A DNA stretch of 64,000 nucleotides from Halalkalicoccus sp. NIPERK01 (GCF_030287405.1 NZ_JASVVV010000002.1:496001-560000), one strand, 5' to 3'. Positions 34,007-44,085 are shown, counted from the stretch's first letter. Made by a program: numbers and translations. The notes: generated from the letters alone by a model not told the origin.

Positions 34007-34588
34007 TCAGGGCGTCTCGTTGGTCTCGATGGAGAACTCCCCGCGGGGGTAGGCGACGCAGGTCAGGGTGTAGCCCTCCTCGAGTTCGTTGTCGTCGAGC
34101 ATCTGCTGGTTGTCGTGGACGACGTAGTCCTCGGAGGGGCCGTCGGTGATGCGCGCGCCACACGAGACGCACTGGCCCTGCCGGCACGCGTAGGGCAGGT
34201 CCCAGCCGTGGTCCTCGCCCTGATCGAGTATCGGCTCGTTGTTCGCGAGTTCGATCGTCTCGCCCTCCTTGACGAACTCGACCTCGTAGTACTCGATCTC
34301 GTCCTCGGGGATGTCGCCCGGTCCCGCGGCCTCCTCCGTGCCGCCCTCCTCGAGTTCGCCCTCGGCTTCGCCGCCGCCGGCGACGGCCGCGGCGGCCCCG
34401 CCGCCACCGCCGATCGCCCGGTTCATCGGCTCGGGGAAGTCGGTCTCGGGAACGGTCGCCGCACGCCGCTCGAGGACCTCCTCCACGATGTCGTCGGCGG
34501 CGGGTCGTTCGGTGCCCTTCGCGAAGTGGAGCGCGACCACCACGAGCGTCAGAAAGGCTCCGATCGAGAAGGCGAATACGTCTACCAT
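34007..34588 (-). CDS. Membrane-anchored 2Fe-2S ferredoxin
   Basis: The start is ATG 34588; the long upstream frame overlaps the MFS gene and is spurious. The 193-residue protein has one N-terminal membrane helix (MVDVFAFSIGAFLTLVVVAL), a flexible Ala/Gly/Glu-rich linker (about 60-95) and a C-terminal plant-type ferredoxin domain with YACRQGQCVSCGARI and LTCVAYPRG (C-x4-C-x2-C...C). It would pass single electrons at the inner face of the membrane; the partner is unknown. Confidence 0.88.
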   Translation of the reverse strand: MVDVFAFSIGAFLTLVVVALHFAKGTERPAADDIVEEVLERRAATVPETDFPEPMNRAIGGGGGAAAAVAGGGEAEGELEEGGTEEAAGPGDIPEDEIEYYEVEFVKEGETIELANNEPILDQGEDHGWDLPYACRQGQCVSCGARITDGPSEDYVVHDNQQMLDDNELEEGYTLTCVAYPRGEFSIETNETP

Positions 34589-34638
34589 ATGCGCGGGGCT
34601 ACGGAGGGATGGGTTAAGGATATTGTGATCCAGCCGGG

Positions 34639-35808
34639 CTACTCGACGAACCGCACGAGGACGGCGCTGGCGAGAAAACACCCGACCAGTCCGGCGTAGG
34701 CCGCCCGGTAGCTCGCGTAGTCGGCGACGAGACCGGTGTACAGCGGGCCGAGGCTGCCGACGCCGAAGAAGACCGCCCGACTCAGCCCGTAGTCGCCGCC
34801 GAGCGAGTCGGGGGCGAGGCGAGCCATCAGGTACGCGTTCATCACGGGCCAGAAGCTCATCAGCCCGACGGCGAAGAGGCCGATCCCCGCCGCCACGACC
34901 AACGGATCCTGGCCGACGACGAGTGCCGAGAGGCCGACCGCGCCGATCAGGGGGGCGCTCGCGCCCACGCGACGGTGGCCGAACCGATCGCCGAGGCCGC
35001 CGATCGTCGGGCCGATGGCGAGGCCCACGAGAAAGACGGCCACGAACGCGCCGTTGGCCGCGGCCGGCGAGAGCCCCTTCGAGAGCCGCAGAAACGTCGG
35101 CAGGAAGCCGACGGAGGCCTGCCAGACGAGCATGTACAGGCAGAACAGCGCCAGCAGGCGGCGGACCTCCGCGGAGTCGAACAGCCGGCTCGCCGTCCGC
35201 CGGCCGTCGAGGCGTGCCAGCGAGAACACGTAGGGCTCCCCGCCCCAGCGGTGGAGGGACGCGCCGACGAGCGCGAGCGCACCGACGACGGGGAGGAAGG
35301 CGACGCGCCAACTCGCGATCGCGGTGGCCGCGACCGCCAGCCCGCCGGCGAGCGCGCTGCCGAAGCTGTAGGCGGAGGCGATGACGCCGAGCGCCCGGCC
35401 GCGCCGGCTCCCGAACGACTCGAAGACCAGCGCCATGTTCGTCGGTTCGTACAGCCCCACGCCGACGCCGACGACCGCCAGCCCGACGAGGAAGGCGAGG
35501 AACGTCGGGGCGCTCGCCACGACGAGGAAGCCGACCACGAGCACCGCGATGCTCGAGACGAGCACCGTCTTTCGCGAGAGCAGGTCGGACGAGCGCCCGC
35601 CGGGGTACATCGCGAGGGCGGCACACGCCCACATCAGCGTCAGCCCCCCGCCCGCGGTCGAGGGGGCGATGTCGAACTCCGCGATGATCGCGGGGAGCGC
35701 GGGCGCGACCACCAGCTGGCCGGCCAGCAGCGTCACGACGCCGGCCGAGAGGACCGAGAGCAGCCGACCGTGGCCGCCGACGAACGGTCTGGAGGGCGAA
35801 TCGTTCAC
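34639..35808 (-). CDS. MFS transporter
   Basis: The start is taken at GTG 35808 (coding NDSPSRPFVGGHGRLLSVL next). About 389 residues with twelve membrane segments. The MFS loop after helix 2 appears as MYPGGRSSDLLSRKTVLVSS, and the equivalent in the second half as IGGLGDRFGHRRV. The length and motifs fit a drug or metabolite antiporter. The substrate is unknown. It is upstream of, and on the same strand as, the ferredoxin gene. Confidence 0.88.
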   Translation of the reverse strand: MNDSPSRPFVGGHGRLLSVLSAGVVTLLAGQLVVAPALPAIIAEFDIAPSTAGGGLTLMWACAALAMYPGGRSSDLLSRKTVLVSSIAVLVVGFLVVASAPTFLAFLVGLAVVGVGVGLYEPTNMALVFESFGSRRGRALGVIASAYSFGSALAGGLAVAATAIASWRVAFLPVVGALALVGASLHRWGGEPYVFSLARLDGRRTASRLFDSAEVRRLLALFCLYMLVWQASVGFLPTFLRLSKGLSPAAANGAFVAVFLVGLAIGPTIGGLGDRFGHRRVGASAPLIGAVGLSALVVGQDPLVVAAGIGLFAVGLMSFWPVMNAYLMARLAPDSLGGDYGLSRAVFFGVGSLGPLYTGLVADYASYRAAYAGLVGCFLASAVLVRFVE

Positions 35809-35886
35809 GTCCGAGGGGTGTGATATGAAGGGGTTTCGGCGTTTCGTTCGGGAAACGGCTATGGCGGTTCTCGGCGAACCCCGCGT

Positions 35887-36552
35887 ATGAAGGTAGAGAT
35901 CCTGCTGTACGAGGGGTTCGACGAACTCGACGCGATCGGCCCCTACGAGGTCTTTCGAACCGCGGCCGAGGCCGGCGGCGACCTCTCGGCCTCGCTCGTC
36001 ACCCCCGACCCCGCGGAGCGGGTCACGGCGAGCCACGGCCTGCGGGTCGAACCCGACGGCGTTCTCGGCGAACCCGACCTGCTCGTGGTGCCCGGCGGCG
36101 GGTGGAGTTCCAGAAACGAGCGCGGAACGTGGGGCGAGTACGAGCGAAACGACCTCCCGCCGCTGATCGCCGAGCGATACGACCGGGGGGCGACCGTCGC
36201 CTCGGTCTGTACCGGCGCGATGCTGCTCGAACGGGCGGGACTGCTCGACGGACGGCCTGCGATCACGCACGCGAGCGCGCTGGGCGACCTGCGCGAGACG
36301 GACGCCGAAGTGATCGGGACTACCGATGGGACCGTGCCCCGCGTCGTGGACGGCGAGGAACGCGGTTCCTCTGGCCGCACGAGCGAGGCGATGCCTCGCG
36401 TCGTCGACGACGGCGACGTACTGACGGCGGGCGGCGTCACCTCGGGGATCGATCTGGCGCTGTGGCTCGTCGAACGGGAGATCGGCGAGGAACTCGCCGG
36501 AACGGTGGCGACGACCCTGGAGTACGAGCGCGGCGAGGTCTACCGTGCGTAG
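35887..36552 (+). CDS. DJ-1/PfpI family protein
   Basis: The 221-residue glutamine-amidotransferase-like protein begins MKVEILLYEGFDELDAIGPYEVFRTA. The nucleophile elbow is ASVCTGAMLLERAGLLDGR (Cys about residue 112), followed by AITHASAL. It matches the ThiJ/PfpI group related to the N-terminal part of GATase-domain AraC regulators, without the DNA-binding domain. Possible roles are glyoxalase III/deglycase, isonitrile hydratase or chaperone. The last base is adjacent to the convergent 6PGDH gene. Confidence 0.9.
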   Translation: MKVEILLYEGFDELDAIGPYEVFRTAAEAGGDLSASLVTPDPAERVTASHGLRVEPDGVLGEPDLLVVPGGGWSSRNERGTWGEYERNDLPPLIAERYDRGATVASVCTGAMLLERAGLLDGRPAITHASALGDLRETDAEVIGTTDGTVPRVVDGEERGSSGRTSEAMPRVVDDGDVLTAGGVTSGIDLALWLVEREIGEELAGTVATTLEYERGEVYRA

Positions 36553-37458
36553 CTACTTCTCGCGTCGAGCGACCTCGTGGCGACCGAAGCCGTAGCGGAG
36601 CCGGTTCGCCAATCGTCGGGAGAACCGCCCTTCCTCGGGGGCGCGCGAGCCGAACCGCTCCGAGAGCGCCTGGTAGATCAACGGGAGCGCGATCTCCTGT
36701 TCGAGGGCCTCCTGAACGGTCCACGTGCCGGTCGAGCCGCCGGCGACGTAGTCGTCGACATCGCCCAGGTCCGTCCCTTCCTCTCGGAAGGCCTCCTCGC
36801 AGAGTTCGAGCAACCACGACCGGATCACCGCGCCGTTGTTCCAGGTCCGGGCGACGGCTTCGAGGTCGAGGTCGTAGCGACCCTCGTGGAGCAGTTCGAA
36901 CCCTTCCCCATACGCCTGCATGAGCGCGTACTCGACGCCGTTGTGGACCATCTTCACGTAGTGGCCCGACCCGGCGGGCCCCATCCGGTCGTGGCCCGCC
37001 GGCCCGGTGGCGACGGCATCGAACGCCGGGACGAGGTCGTCGTAGGCCCACTCGGGCCCGCCGACCATCAGCGAGAAGCCCGCATCGGCGCTCGCGGGCC
37101 CGCCGGAGGTCCCGCAGTCGAGATAGGCCGCGTCGGTCGCTTCGGCGCGTTCGACCGAGCGCTGGAAGTGCGAGTTGCCCCCGTCGACGACGACGTCGTC
37201 GTTCCCGAGGTGGGGATCCAGATCGGCGAGGGTGGTGTCGACGGCCGCGCCCGCCGGGACCATGAGCCAGATCCGCTTTTCGTCGCCCAGTTTTCCCGCG
37301 AGATCCTCGACCGAGTCGGCGGGGGTAACTCCCGCCTCGGCGGCGCGCTCGACCGCCTCGCTGTCGAGGTCGTAAGCCACCACGTCGTGGCCTCCCTCGA
37401 GGAGGCGGTCCGCGACGATCAGCCCCATCCGTCCGAGTCCGACGACGCCCAGTTGCAT
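36553..37458 (-). CDS. gndA: 6-phosphogluconate dehydrogenase (decarboxylating)
   Basis: The start is ATG 37458 (MQLGVVGLGRMGLIVADRLLEGGHDV). The 301-residue short form has the Rossmann loop GLGRMG, the substrate loop VVVDGGNSHFQRS, GTSGGPASADAGFSLMVGG and the catalytic Lys/Asn segment GHYVKMVHNGVEYALMQAYGEG. It converts 6-phosphogluconate to ribulose-5-phosphate and CO2 in the oxidative pentose phosphate route that haloarchaea use. It converges with the PfpI gene with no gap. Confidence 0.92.
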   Translation of the reverse strand: MQLGVVGLGRMGLIVADRLLEGGHDVVAYDLDSEAVERAAEAGVTPADSVEDLAGKLGDEKRIWLMVPAGAAVDTTLADLDPHLGNDDVVVDGGNSHFQRSVERAEATDAAYLDCGTSGGPASADAGFSLMVGGPEWAYDDLVPAFDAVATGPAGHDRMGPAGSGHYVKMVHNGVEYALMQAYGEGFELLHEGRYDLDLEAVARTWNNGAVIRSWLLELCEEAFREEGTDLGDVDDYVAGGSTGTWTVQEALEQEIALPLIYQALSERFGSRAPEEGRFSRRLANRLRYGFGRHEVARREK

Positions 37459-37637
37459 GGTGGGTCGTCGAGAGGGCGCGGGCATACCGGTTGCGGTTCG
37501 ACGGGGCGATCGGGACGCGAAGCTTTATCAAAACCCGGTCGCTCCGTTCGAGTATGAGCGTGGCGTCGTCGGTAGTACGTCGGTAGTTCTCGCTTCGACA
37601 ACGCAATCCACTTACGCTCACTGGAGAGACTCACGAC

Positions 37638-40250
37638 ATGGACGACAGTTACGACCCCGGCGCGATCGAGGCGCGCTGGCGCGAGCGCTGGGCAGACGAG
37701 GACGTGTATCGCTACGAGGGGGACGAGGAGCGACCCGACTACGTCATCGACACGCCCCCGCCGTACCCGACGGGCAACCTCCACATCGGCAACGCCCTTG
37801 GCTGGTGTTACATGGACTTCGCCGCCCGCTTTCACCGTCTGCAGGGCGAGGACGTGCTCTACCCGCAGGGCTGGGACTGTCACGGTTTACCTACTGAAGT
37901 GAAAGTCGAGGAGAACCACGGCATCCACCGCACCGACGTCTCCCGCGAGGAGTTCCGCGAACTGTGTGTCGAACACACGGAATCCCAGATCGACGCGATG
38001 AAGGAGACGATGGGCCTTCTGGGATTTTCCCAGGACTGGGACCACGAGTTCCGCACGATGGACCCCGCCTACTGGGGCAAGACCCAGCGCTCGTTCGTCG
38101 AGATGCATGCGAGCGAGTACGTCTACCGCGACGAACACCCGGTCAACTGGTGTCCGCGCTGCGAGACGGCGATCGCGGACGCCGAGGTCGAAAACGAGGA
38201 CCGGACGGGGACCCTCTTTACGATCCGCTTTGCGGGCGTCGAGAACGACCCGATCGAGATCGCGACCACGCGCCCCGAACTGCTCGCGGCCTGCGTCGCG
38301 GTCGCGGTCGACCCCGACGACGACCGATTCGAGGACCGGGTCGGCGAGACGTTCGAGGTGCCGATCTTCGGCCAGGAGGTCGACCTCATCGCCGACGAGG
38401 ACGTCGACTCGGAGTTCGGGACCGGCGCGGTGATGATCTGTACGTTCGGCGACAAACAGGACGTGAACTGGTGGGCGGAGTACGACCTCCCTCTCAGAAC
38501 CGTGTTGACCGAGGACGGCCGGCTGAACGAGCGCGCCGGCGAGTTCGAGGGGCTGACCGTCGACGAGGCCAAAGACAGGATCGCCTCGGCGCTCCAGAAA
38601 AGCGGGAACCTCCAGGACGAGGAGCCGGTCGAGCAGTCGGTGGGGACCTGCTGGCGGTGTGATACGCCCATCGAGATCCTCTCGAAGGAGCAGTGGTTCA
38701 TCCGCGTGGATGGGGAGGAGATCCTCGAGAAAGCTCGGGAGGTTGAGTGGATCCCCGAGCACATGTATTCTCGGCTCCGGGAGTGGACCGAGGGAATGGA
38801 GTGGGACTGGGTGATCAGCCGCCAGCGCGTCTTCGCCACCCCGATCCCGGCGTGGTTCTGCGGGGAGTGTGAGTACGTCCACGTCGCGAGCGTCGAGGAC
38901 CTGCCGGTCAAACCCACGAGCGAGTCGCCCGAGACGGCGTGTCCGGAGTGCGGTGCCGAGGACTGGCGCGGCGAAACTGATGTAATGGACACGTGGATGG
39001 ACTCCTCGATCTCGGCGCTGCACGTCGCGGGCTGGCCCGACGAGGAGTTCTCGCCCGTCCAGTTGCGCGAGCAGGGCCACGACATCATCCGGACGTGGGC
39101 CTTTTACACCATCCTCCGGACCGCCGCCCTCGAGGACGAGATCCCGTGGGAGCAGGCGCTGATCAACGGGATGGTCTTCGGCGAGGACGGCCACAAGATG
39201 TCGAAGTCGCGGGGCAACTTCGTCCAGCCCGAGGAGGTCGTCGAGGACCACGGCGCCGACGCGTTCCGACAGGCGATCGCGCTCGGCGGCCAGCCGGGAA
39301 GCGACATCCAGTTCCAGTCGAAGGAGGTCACGAGCGCCTCCCGATTCCTCACCAAGCTCTGGAACATCAGTCGGTTCGCGGACAACCACCTCGACGAGCG
39401 CACGCCCGAGGTTGACGCGCCCGCGTACCGCGACGCCGACCGGTGGATCCTCACCGAACTCGATTCGGTGCTGCGGGAGGTCGAACGCGACATGGAGGCG
39501 TATCGGTTCGACGCCGCCCTCAGGGGGATCAGGGAGTTCGTCTGGCACGACCTCGCCGACGACTACCTCGAACTGATCAAGGGTCGGCTCTACGAGGGCC
39601 GTCCGGGCGAGCGAAACGCCGCCCGCCACGCGCTGTACGTCGCGCTGTCGGCCTCGCTGCGGATGCTCGCGCCGTTCTCGCCGTTCTTCACCGAGGAGAT
39701 CTACCGGGAACTTCCGGGCACCGAGGGGAGCATCCACGTCGCCGACTGGCCCGCGGTCGACGTCGACTGGGATCCCGAGGAGGCCATCAGGGAGGGAAAA
39801 CTCATCGCCGACGTCGCGAGCACGATCCGCGGGTGGAAGTCGGAGTCGGGGCTGGCGCTCAACGCCGACCTCGATCGGGTCGAACTCTACGCCGACGACA
39901 TCGAAGGGCTCGACACCTACGACCTGAGCGGGACGGTCAACGCCCCCGTCTACATCGAGGCGGGCCGGCCGGACGTCGAACTCGTCCCCGTCGAGGTCGA
40001 CCCCGACCGGAGCGTCATCGGCCCCGAGTTCCGCGACCGGGCGGGCGCGGTGCTGGGCGCGCTCTCGGAGGCCGACCCCGCCGTCGTCAAGGCTCAAAAG
40101 GAGACCGGCGAGATCGAACTCGAGGTAGAGGGAGAGACCGTCACGCTCGCGCCCGAGGCCGTCTCCGTGCGCGAGGAGCACCGCGCCGGAAGCGGCGAGG
40201 AGGTCGCGGTGCTCGAAACCGAGCGGGCGACCGTGCTCGTCTTCCCCTGA
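37638..40250 (+). CDS. valS: Valyl-tRNA synthetase
   Basis: The 870-residue class Ia synthetase has the signature [17 protein letters not shown] (HIGH) and [10 protein letters not shown] (KMSKS), an editing CP1 domain between them with zinc-type CxxC pairs (CPRC near residue 172 and CPEC), and an anticodon-binding domain. [14 protein letters not shown] and [22 protein letters not shown] match ValS better than IleS. A GC-poor upstream segment may hold the promoter. Monocistronic. Confidence 0.95.
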   Translation: MDDSYDPGAIEARWRERWADEDVYRYEGDEERPDYVIDTPPPYPTGNLHIGNALGWCYMDFAARFHRLQGEDVLYPQGWDCHGLPTEVKVEENHGIHRTDVSREEFRELCVEHTESQIDAMKETMGLLGFSQDWDHEFRTMDPAYWGKTQRSFVEMHASEYVYRDEHPVNWCPRCETAIADAEVENEDRTGTLFTIRFAGVENDPIEIATTRPELLAACVAVAVDPDDDRFEDRVGETFEVPIFGQEVDLIADEDVDSEFGTGAVMICTFGDKQDVNWWAEYDLPLRTVLTEDGRLNERAGEFEGLTVDEAKDRIASALQKSGNLQDEEPVEQSVGTCWRCDTPIEILSKEQWFIRVDGEEILEKAREVEWIPEHMYSRLREWTEGMEWDWVISRQRVFATPIPAWFCGECEYVHVASVEDLPVKPTSESPETACPECGAEDWRGETDVMDTWMDSSISALHVAGWPDEEFSPVQLREQGHDIIRTWAFYTILRTAALEDEIPWEQALINGMVFGEDGHKMSKSRGNFVQPEEVVEDHGADAFRQAIALGGQPGSDIQFQSKEVTSASRFLTKLWNISRFADNHLDERTPEVDAPAYRDADRWILTELDSVLREVERDMEAYRFDAALRGIREFVWHDLADDYLELIKGRLYEGRPGERNAARHALYVALSASLRMLAPFSPFFTEEIYRELPGTEGSIHVADWPAVDVDWDPEEAIREGKLIADVASTIRGWKSESGLALNADLDRVELYADDIEGLDTYDLSGTVNAPVYIEAGRPDVELVPVEVDPDRSVIGPEFRDRAGAVLGALSEADPAVVKAQKETGEIELEVEGETVTLAPEAVSVREEHRAGSGEEVAVLETERATVLVFP

Positions 40251-40363
40251 GTCGCGACGCTCGCGGGGACCCGTTTCGGACCGGGCACGGTCGATCGCCT
40301 CCTAAAGCCATAGCGTCTGCAACCCCGCCGTTTACCGATCGAGTCGTCGTACCCCGGAGTGCA

Positions 40364-40798
40364 ATGCCCGTCAAAAATCTCGCACAGGAGGACGTCGTAA
40401 CGGTCGAGCGGGACACCGAGGTATCCGAGATCGCTCGAACCATGGACGACGAGCGGGTCGGTTCGGTCGTCGTCGTCGAGGACGACGAACCGGTGGGGAT
40501 CGTCACCGACCGGACGATCGGGCTGTCCGTCGGGCAGGAGGACGATCCGGCGAGCCAGACCGCCGAGGACCTGATGAGCGAGGACCCCGAGACCGTCGAG
40601 GCGGACACCGAGGCCTACGATCTCGCCGTGCGGTTCGGCGAGGCGAAGGTGCGGCGGCTCCCGGTCGTCGACGACGGGGGGAAGCTAGCGGGGATCGTCT
40701 CGCTCGACGACCTGATCGCGACGAGCGCCGAACAGTTGGAGGAGGCCGCGAAGGTCATCGAGGCCCAGTCGCCGGGCTACTCGCCGGACGAGCGATAG
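40364..40798 (+). CDS. CBS-domain-pair protein
   Basis: The 144-residue protein (start ATG 40364) consists of two CBS domains: 1-65 (VKNLAQEDVVTVERDTEVSEIARTM...PVGIVTDRTI) and 70-130 (AEDLMSEDPETVEADTEAYDLAVRF...LAGIVSLDDLI). Such pairs bind adenosyl nucleotides and sense energy state. The partner is unknown; it lies 113 bases after valS. Confidence 0.9.
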   Translation: MPVKNLAQEDVVTVERDTEVSEIARTMDDERVGSVVVVEDDEPVGIVTDRTIGLSVGQEDDPASQTAEDLMSEDPETVEADTEAYDLAVRFGEAKVRRLPVVDDGGKLAGIVSLDDLIATSAEQLEEAAKVIEAQSPGYSPDER

Positions 40799-40843
40799 CC
40801 CGCCGACCGCCGCGCTTTTCCCGCCATCGCCCGCTTTCCCGGC

Positions 40844-41935
40844 ATGGACCGACGAGTTCACGACCACGCCGAGGTGCTGGTCGACTGGAGCGCGCGCGTC
40901 GAGGCGGGCGACGACGTGGTCGTCTCCGTGGCGGAGGGCGCCCACGGCCTAGCGGTGGCCGTCGCAGAGAAGTTGGGAGAGCGCGGCGCGAACCCCCTCG
41001 TGACCTACGACTCCGACGAGGTGAGCCGGGCGTATCTCGCCGCCCACGACGGGGAGTTCAGCACGGGAGAGCACGAACTCGCGATGGTCGAGAACGCGGA
41101 CGTCTACCTCCGGCTCGGCGGCGGGCGAAACACCAGCGCGCTCGCGGACGTGCCCGGCGAGGCTCGCCAGGCCCACAGTAGGGCGACCGCGCCGCTCCGG
41201 GAGGCCCGCATGGAAACCGACTGGGTTTCGACCGTCCACCCCACCCGCTCGCTCGCCCAGCAGGCGGGGATGGCCTACGAGGAGTACCGGGAGTTCGTCT
41301 ACGACGCCGTTCTCAGGGACTGGGAGTCGCTCGCCGGGGAGATGGCCGAGATGAAAGAGGTCCTCGACGCGGGCAGCGAGGTCCGCATCGAGAGGGAGCG
41401 GACGGATCTGGCGATGTCGATCGAAAACCGGACGGCGGTCAACTCCGCCGCGTCCGTCAGGTACGACTCGCACAACCTGCCCTCGGGCGAGGTGTTCACC
41501 GCGCCCCACGCGACGGAGGGCGAGGTCCTCTTCGACGTTCCGATAACGGTCAACGGTAAGCGCCTGCGGGACGTCTCGTTGACCTTCGAGAACGGCGAGG
41601 TCGTCGACTTCTCGGCGGAAGCCAACGAGGACGAACTCGAAACGGTCCTCGACACCGACGAGGGCGCGCGCCGTCTCGGGGAGCTAGGGATCGGCATGAA
41701 CCGCGGGATCGACCGCTTCACCGACAACGTCCTCTTCGACGAGAAGATGGGCGATACCGTGCATCTGGCCCTCGGGCGGGCCTACGACGCCTGTCTGCCC
41801 GAGGGCGAGGCGGGCAACCAGTCGGCGGTCCACGTCGACCTGATCACCGACATGAGCGACGGAGTGATGGAAGTCGACGGCGAGGTCGTTCAGAGAAACG
41901 GGGTGTTCCGCTGGGAGGACGGGTTCGAGGGATGA
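40844..41935 (+). CDS. M29-family aminopeptidase
   Basis: The 363-residue thermophilic-type metallopeptidase (AmpS/AmpT, M29) is recognisable by NLPSGEVFTAPHATEGEV (metal-ligand Glu), the Glu/His-rich LGIGMNRGIDRFTDNVLFDE followed by KMGDTVHLALGRAYD, and a C-terminal VHVDLITDMSDG. It removes N-terminal residues from peptides using two metal ions and probably contributes to peptide recycling. The start ATG 40844 is followed by a canonical N-terminal domain. Confidence 0.9.
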   Translation: MDRRVHDHAEVLVDWSARVEAGDDVVVSVAEGAHGLAVAVAEKLGERGANPLVTYDSDEVSRAYLAAHDGEFSTGEHELAMVENADVYLRLGGGRNTSALADVPGEARQAHSRATAPLREARMETDWVSTVHPTRSLAQQAGMAYEEYREFVYDAVLRDWESLAGEMAEMKEVLDAGSEVRIERERTDLAMSIENRTAVNSAASVRYDSHNLPSGEVFTAPHATEGEVLFDVPITVNGKRLRDVSLTFENGEVVDFSAEANEDELETVLDTDEGARRLGELGIGMNRGIDRFTDNVLFDEKMGDTVHLALGRAYDACLPEGEAGNQSAVHVDLITDMSDGVMEVDGEVVQRNGVFRWEDGFEG

Positions 41936-42007
41936 CGGCCAACGGGTGAAAACGGGCTTGCGATCGCCGACCACAGTCAAACGGGGTCACGACGTCTCGT
42001 CGCGCAC

Positions 42008-42244
42008 ATGGCACACGAGTTCACCGACGAGGACCGCGACAAGCCAGTGAGAGTCGTCGACGGCGAGCGAGTCGGAACCGTCTCGGACGTCCGGGACGGC
42101 CGGGCGAGCGTCGAGGAGGACGAGGGGATCACCGACGCGATCAAGGAGAAACTCGGCTGGGACGACGACGACGGCTCCCACGAACTGGGCGACGCGGCGA
42201 TCGAGCGCGTCGACGACGACGGGGTCTGGATCCGCCAGATCTGA
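42008..42244 (+). CDS. PRC-barrel-like small haloarchaeal protein (78 aa)
   Basis: The 78-residue acidic protein begins MAHEFTDEDRDKPVRVVDGE with VGTVSDVRDGRASVEED, a pattern of beta strands like a PRC-barrel (binding or scaffold fold), followed by a helix and ending DDGVWIRQI. No catalytic residues are visible. Haloarchaea carry many such proteins of unknown role. Confidence 0.8.
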   Translation: MAHEFTDEDRDKPVRVVDGERVGTVSDVRDGRASVEEDEGITDAIKEKLGWDDDDGSHELGDAAIERVDDDGVWIRQI

Positions 42245-42348
42245 GAGGGATCATCGTAGCCAACGGGATGGCGTTTTCAGGCCACAGCGCCTACTGCGGT
42301 CGCTTACCGGGCAGACGGTCGATGGGTCTCTACGATAATCTCCATGAA

Positions 42349-43272
42349 TCAGAGGAGGAGTCCACCGACGATCACGTCCTCCAGCAGGAACATCAGGCCG
42401 ACCCCGAGCGCGAACGTCGCGGCGTTGAGCCGCGTCAGAACCCGCCCGGCGTCCTCCCGGACGAGCTGGGCGACCTCGAGGATCACCTGTGCGATCGCGC
42501 CGAGCGCGACGGCGAAGAAGACCGTCGCCACGATCGGGGAGACGAGGAGCGAACCGACCCAGCCCCCGACGATCACCGTCCCGCCCGCGAGGGTGCCCAT
42601 GAGCGCGAAGTGGCGAATCGGCGGGGCCTCGGCGTCGCGGGCGACGGCGGCGATGATCGTCGGTCCCTCGGTGACGTTGTGCAGCAGGAAGCCGATCACC
42701 AGCAGCGTCAGGAGACCATCCTGCCCGAGCGCGAAGGCGCTGCCGATGGCCAGCCCCTCGCCGAGGCTGTGGAGTCCCAGCGCGACGGCGACCAGATACG
42801 CGACGTGCAGGCCGTCGCCCGACCCGCCCGCGGCGACGGTTCGACGTCGCCAGACGCCGACGGCGTACATCGCGAGGAAGGTGCCGAGGAAGGCCACGAG
42901 AGCAACGGCCTCGCCGAGATACGCGGTCTCGACGCTCGCGACGAACCCGAACAGTTCGGCGACGATTTCGACTCCGACGAACGTCAGGATCCCCGCCGAG
43001 AGCGCGAGCACCCCGTGGACCAGGTGACCGTCGAGGGTCCTGATGTAGGGGAACCAGAGCATCCCGATGACGACGGGGAGGACGCCGGCGAAGAAGCCGA
43101 TCACCGAAAGCGACCAGAACACCTCGAGCGAACTCGCGTCGGCGATCGCCGCCCGATCCCCGAACGGCGAGGCGAGAAACAGCGTCCCGACCGCGCATGC
43201 GAGGACGACGACGGGCCCGACCGCGAGCAGCCACCGCGGCGGGTCGACCGCGGAGAGGTCAACCGATCCCAT
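42349..43272 (-). CDS. ZIP family metal transporter
   Basis: The 307-residue protein has eight or more membrane segments. The two intramembrane metal motifs are ALGLHSLGEGLAIGSAFALG and GFLLHNVTEGPTIIAA (HSxxEG and HNxxEG), both intact, so uptake of Zn2+, Mn2+ or Fe2+ is likely. A perfect palindromic operator lies over its promoter (43323-43336) and a DtxR-type metalloregulator gene follows immediately upstream on the same strand, suggesting metal-repressed expression. Confidence 0.92.
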   Translation of the reverse strand: MGSVDLSAVDPPRWLLAVGPVVVLACAVGTLFLASPFGDRAAIADASSLEVFWSLSVIGFFAGVLPVVIGMLWFPYIRTLDGHLVHGVLALSAGILTFVGVEIVAELFGFVASVETAYLGEAVALVAFLGTFLAMYAVGVWRRRTVAAGGSGDGLHVAYLVAVALGLHSLGEGLAIGSAFALGQDGLLTLLVIGFLLHNVTEGPTIIAAVARDAEAPPIRHFALMGTLAGGTVIVGGWVGSLLVSPIVATVFFAVALGAIAQVILEVAQLVREDAGRVLTRLNAATFALGVGLMFLLEDVIVGGLLL

Positions 43273-43300
43273 CAGTCGCCCTCCACCGAGTGACCTGAAG

Positions 43301-43336
43301 TTAGACGAATCATTTGCTCTGATTAGACGGGTCTAA
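43301..43336 (-). promoter_or_regulatory. DtxR-type operator over the ZIP promoter
   Basis: TTAGACGGGTCTAA (43323-43336) has perfect 6-bp arms around GG, and a half-site TTAGAC lies at 43301-43306. The palindrome abuts the A/T-rich ATTTATTTTA (minus strand, about 43333-43342) that would serve as TATA box, so a bound repressor would block initiation. Related half-sites occur in the repressor's own promoter. Confidence 0.65.
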
Positions 43337-43371
43337 AATAAATGCCTTACGAGAGGAATCGTCGGGCGAGT

Positions 43372-44052
43372 CTACGGGGCCGCTTCGGGGACCGGCGCCA
43401 CCCGGACGTGTCGGGCGACGTCCTCGGGGAGCGAGACGGGCTCGCCCTCCTCCGGCCGGACGGTCACCATTCCGAAGGGGGCGACCTCCTCGATGGCGAG
43501 GGAGACGCCGGGGTTGACCCCGCGCTCCGAGAGGTACTCGAGGATCTCGGGGTCCCGGTCGTTCACCTCCCGTACCTCGACGGTCGTCCCCGCGTCGTAC
43601 TCGGCGAGCGCGTCGCCGACGGGTTCGGCGGGCGGTTCGAGGTCCGCGTTCGGGATCGGCGCGCCGTGGGGGTCGACCGTCGGGTCCTCCAGCGTCGCGG
43701 CGACGCGCTCCTCGAAGGCCTCGCTGATGTGGTGTTCGAGCCTGTCGGCCTCGTCGTGGACCTCGCTCCACGCGAAGTCGAGGTGTTCGGTGAGGTAGGC
43801 CTCCAGCAGGCGGTGGTGGCGGATCACCTCGAGGGCGACGCGCTCGCCCTCCGGGGTGAGGCTGACGCCCTTGTACTTCTCGCGGTCGGCGAGCCCCCGT
43901 TCCTCGAGCTTCGAGAGCATGCTCGTCACGGTCGGCGGCGTCACGTCGAGGTGCTCCGCGATCGCCGAGGTCCGCACTCGCTCGCCATCCCCCTCGTGTT
44001 GGAGCTGGTAGATGGCCTTGAGGTAGTCCTCCATGACGGCGCTGAGCATCAT
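43372..44052 (-). CDS. DtxR/MntR-type metal-dependent repressor
   Basis: The start is ATG 44052 (MMLSAVMEDYLKAIYQLQHE); a longer frame from 44232 runs into the RNase P gene. The 226-residue protein has an N-terminal winged helix (VRTSAIAEHLDVTPPTVTSM), a dimerisation/metal-binding domain with HHRLLEAYLTEHLDF and LEHHISEAFEERV, and a C-terminal FeoA-like domain (GVNPGVSLAIEEVAPFGMVTVR). It represses genes when Fe2+ or Mn2+ is sufficient. Targets probably include the adjacent ZIP gene and itself. Confidence 0.92.
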   Translation of the reverse strand: MMLSAVMEDYLKAIYQLQHEGDGERVRTSAIAEHLDVTPPTVTSMLSKLEERGLADREKYKGVSLTPEGERVALEVIRHHRLLEAYLTEHLDFAWSEVHDEADRLEHHISEAFEERVAATLEDPTVDPHGAPIPNADLEPPAEPVGDALAEYDAGTTVEVREVNDRDPEILEYLSERGVNPGVSLAIEEVAPFGMVTVRPEEGEPVSLPEDVARHVRVAPVPEAAP

Positions 44053-44060
44053 CGACCGTA

Positions 44061-44085
44061 TTAGACGCGCCGAAACCCTAAGTCT
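44061..44085 (-). promoter_or_regulatory. Possible autoregulatory site of the DtxR-type gene
   Basis: Half-site TTAGAC (44061-44066) and an oppositely oriented AAGTCTA (about 44079-44085) flank the start region of the repressor gene and match the arms of the ZIP operator. This would allow autoregulation, but spacing differs from the perfect palindrome. Confidence 0.4.

Noticed and set aside
37887-40181. 764-residue minus-strand frame opposite valS
   Set aside because: It is the antisense shadow of valS, a common artefact of high-GC codon use.
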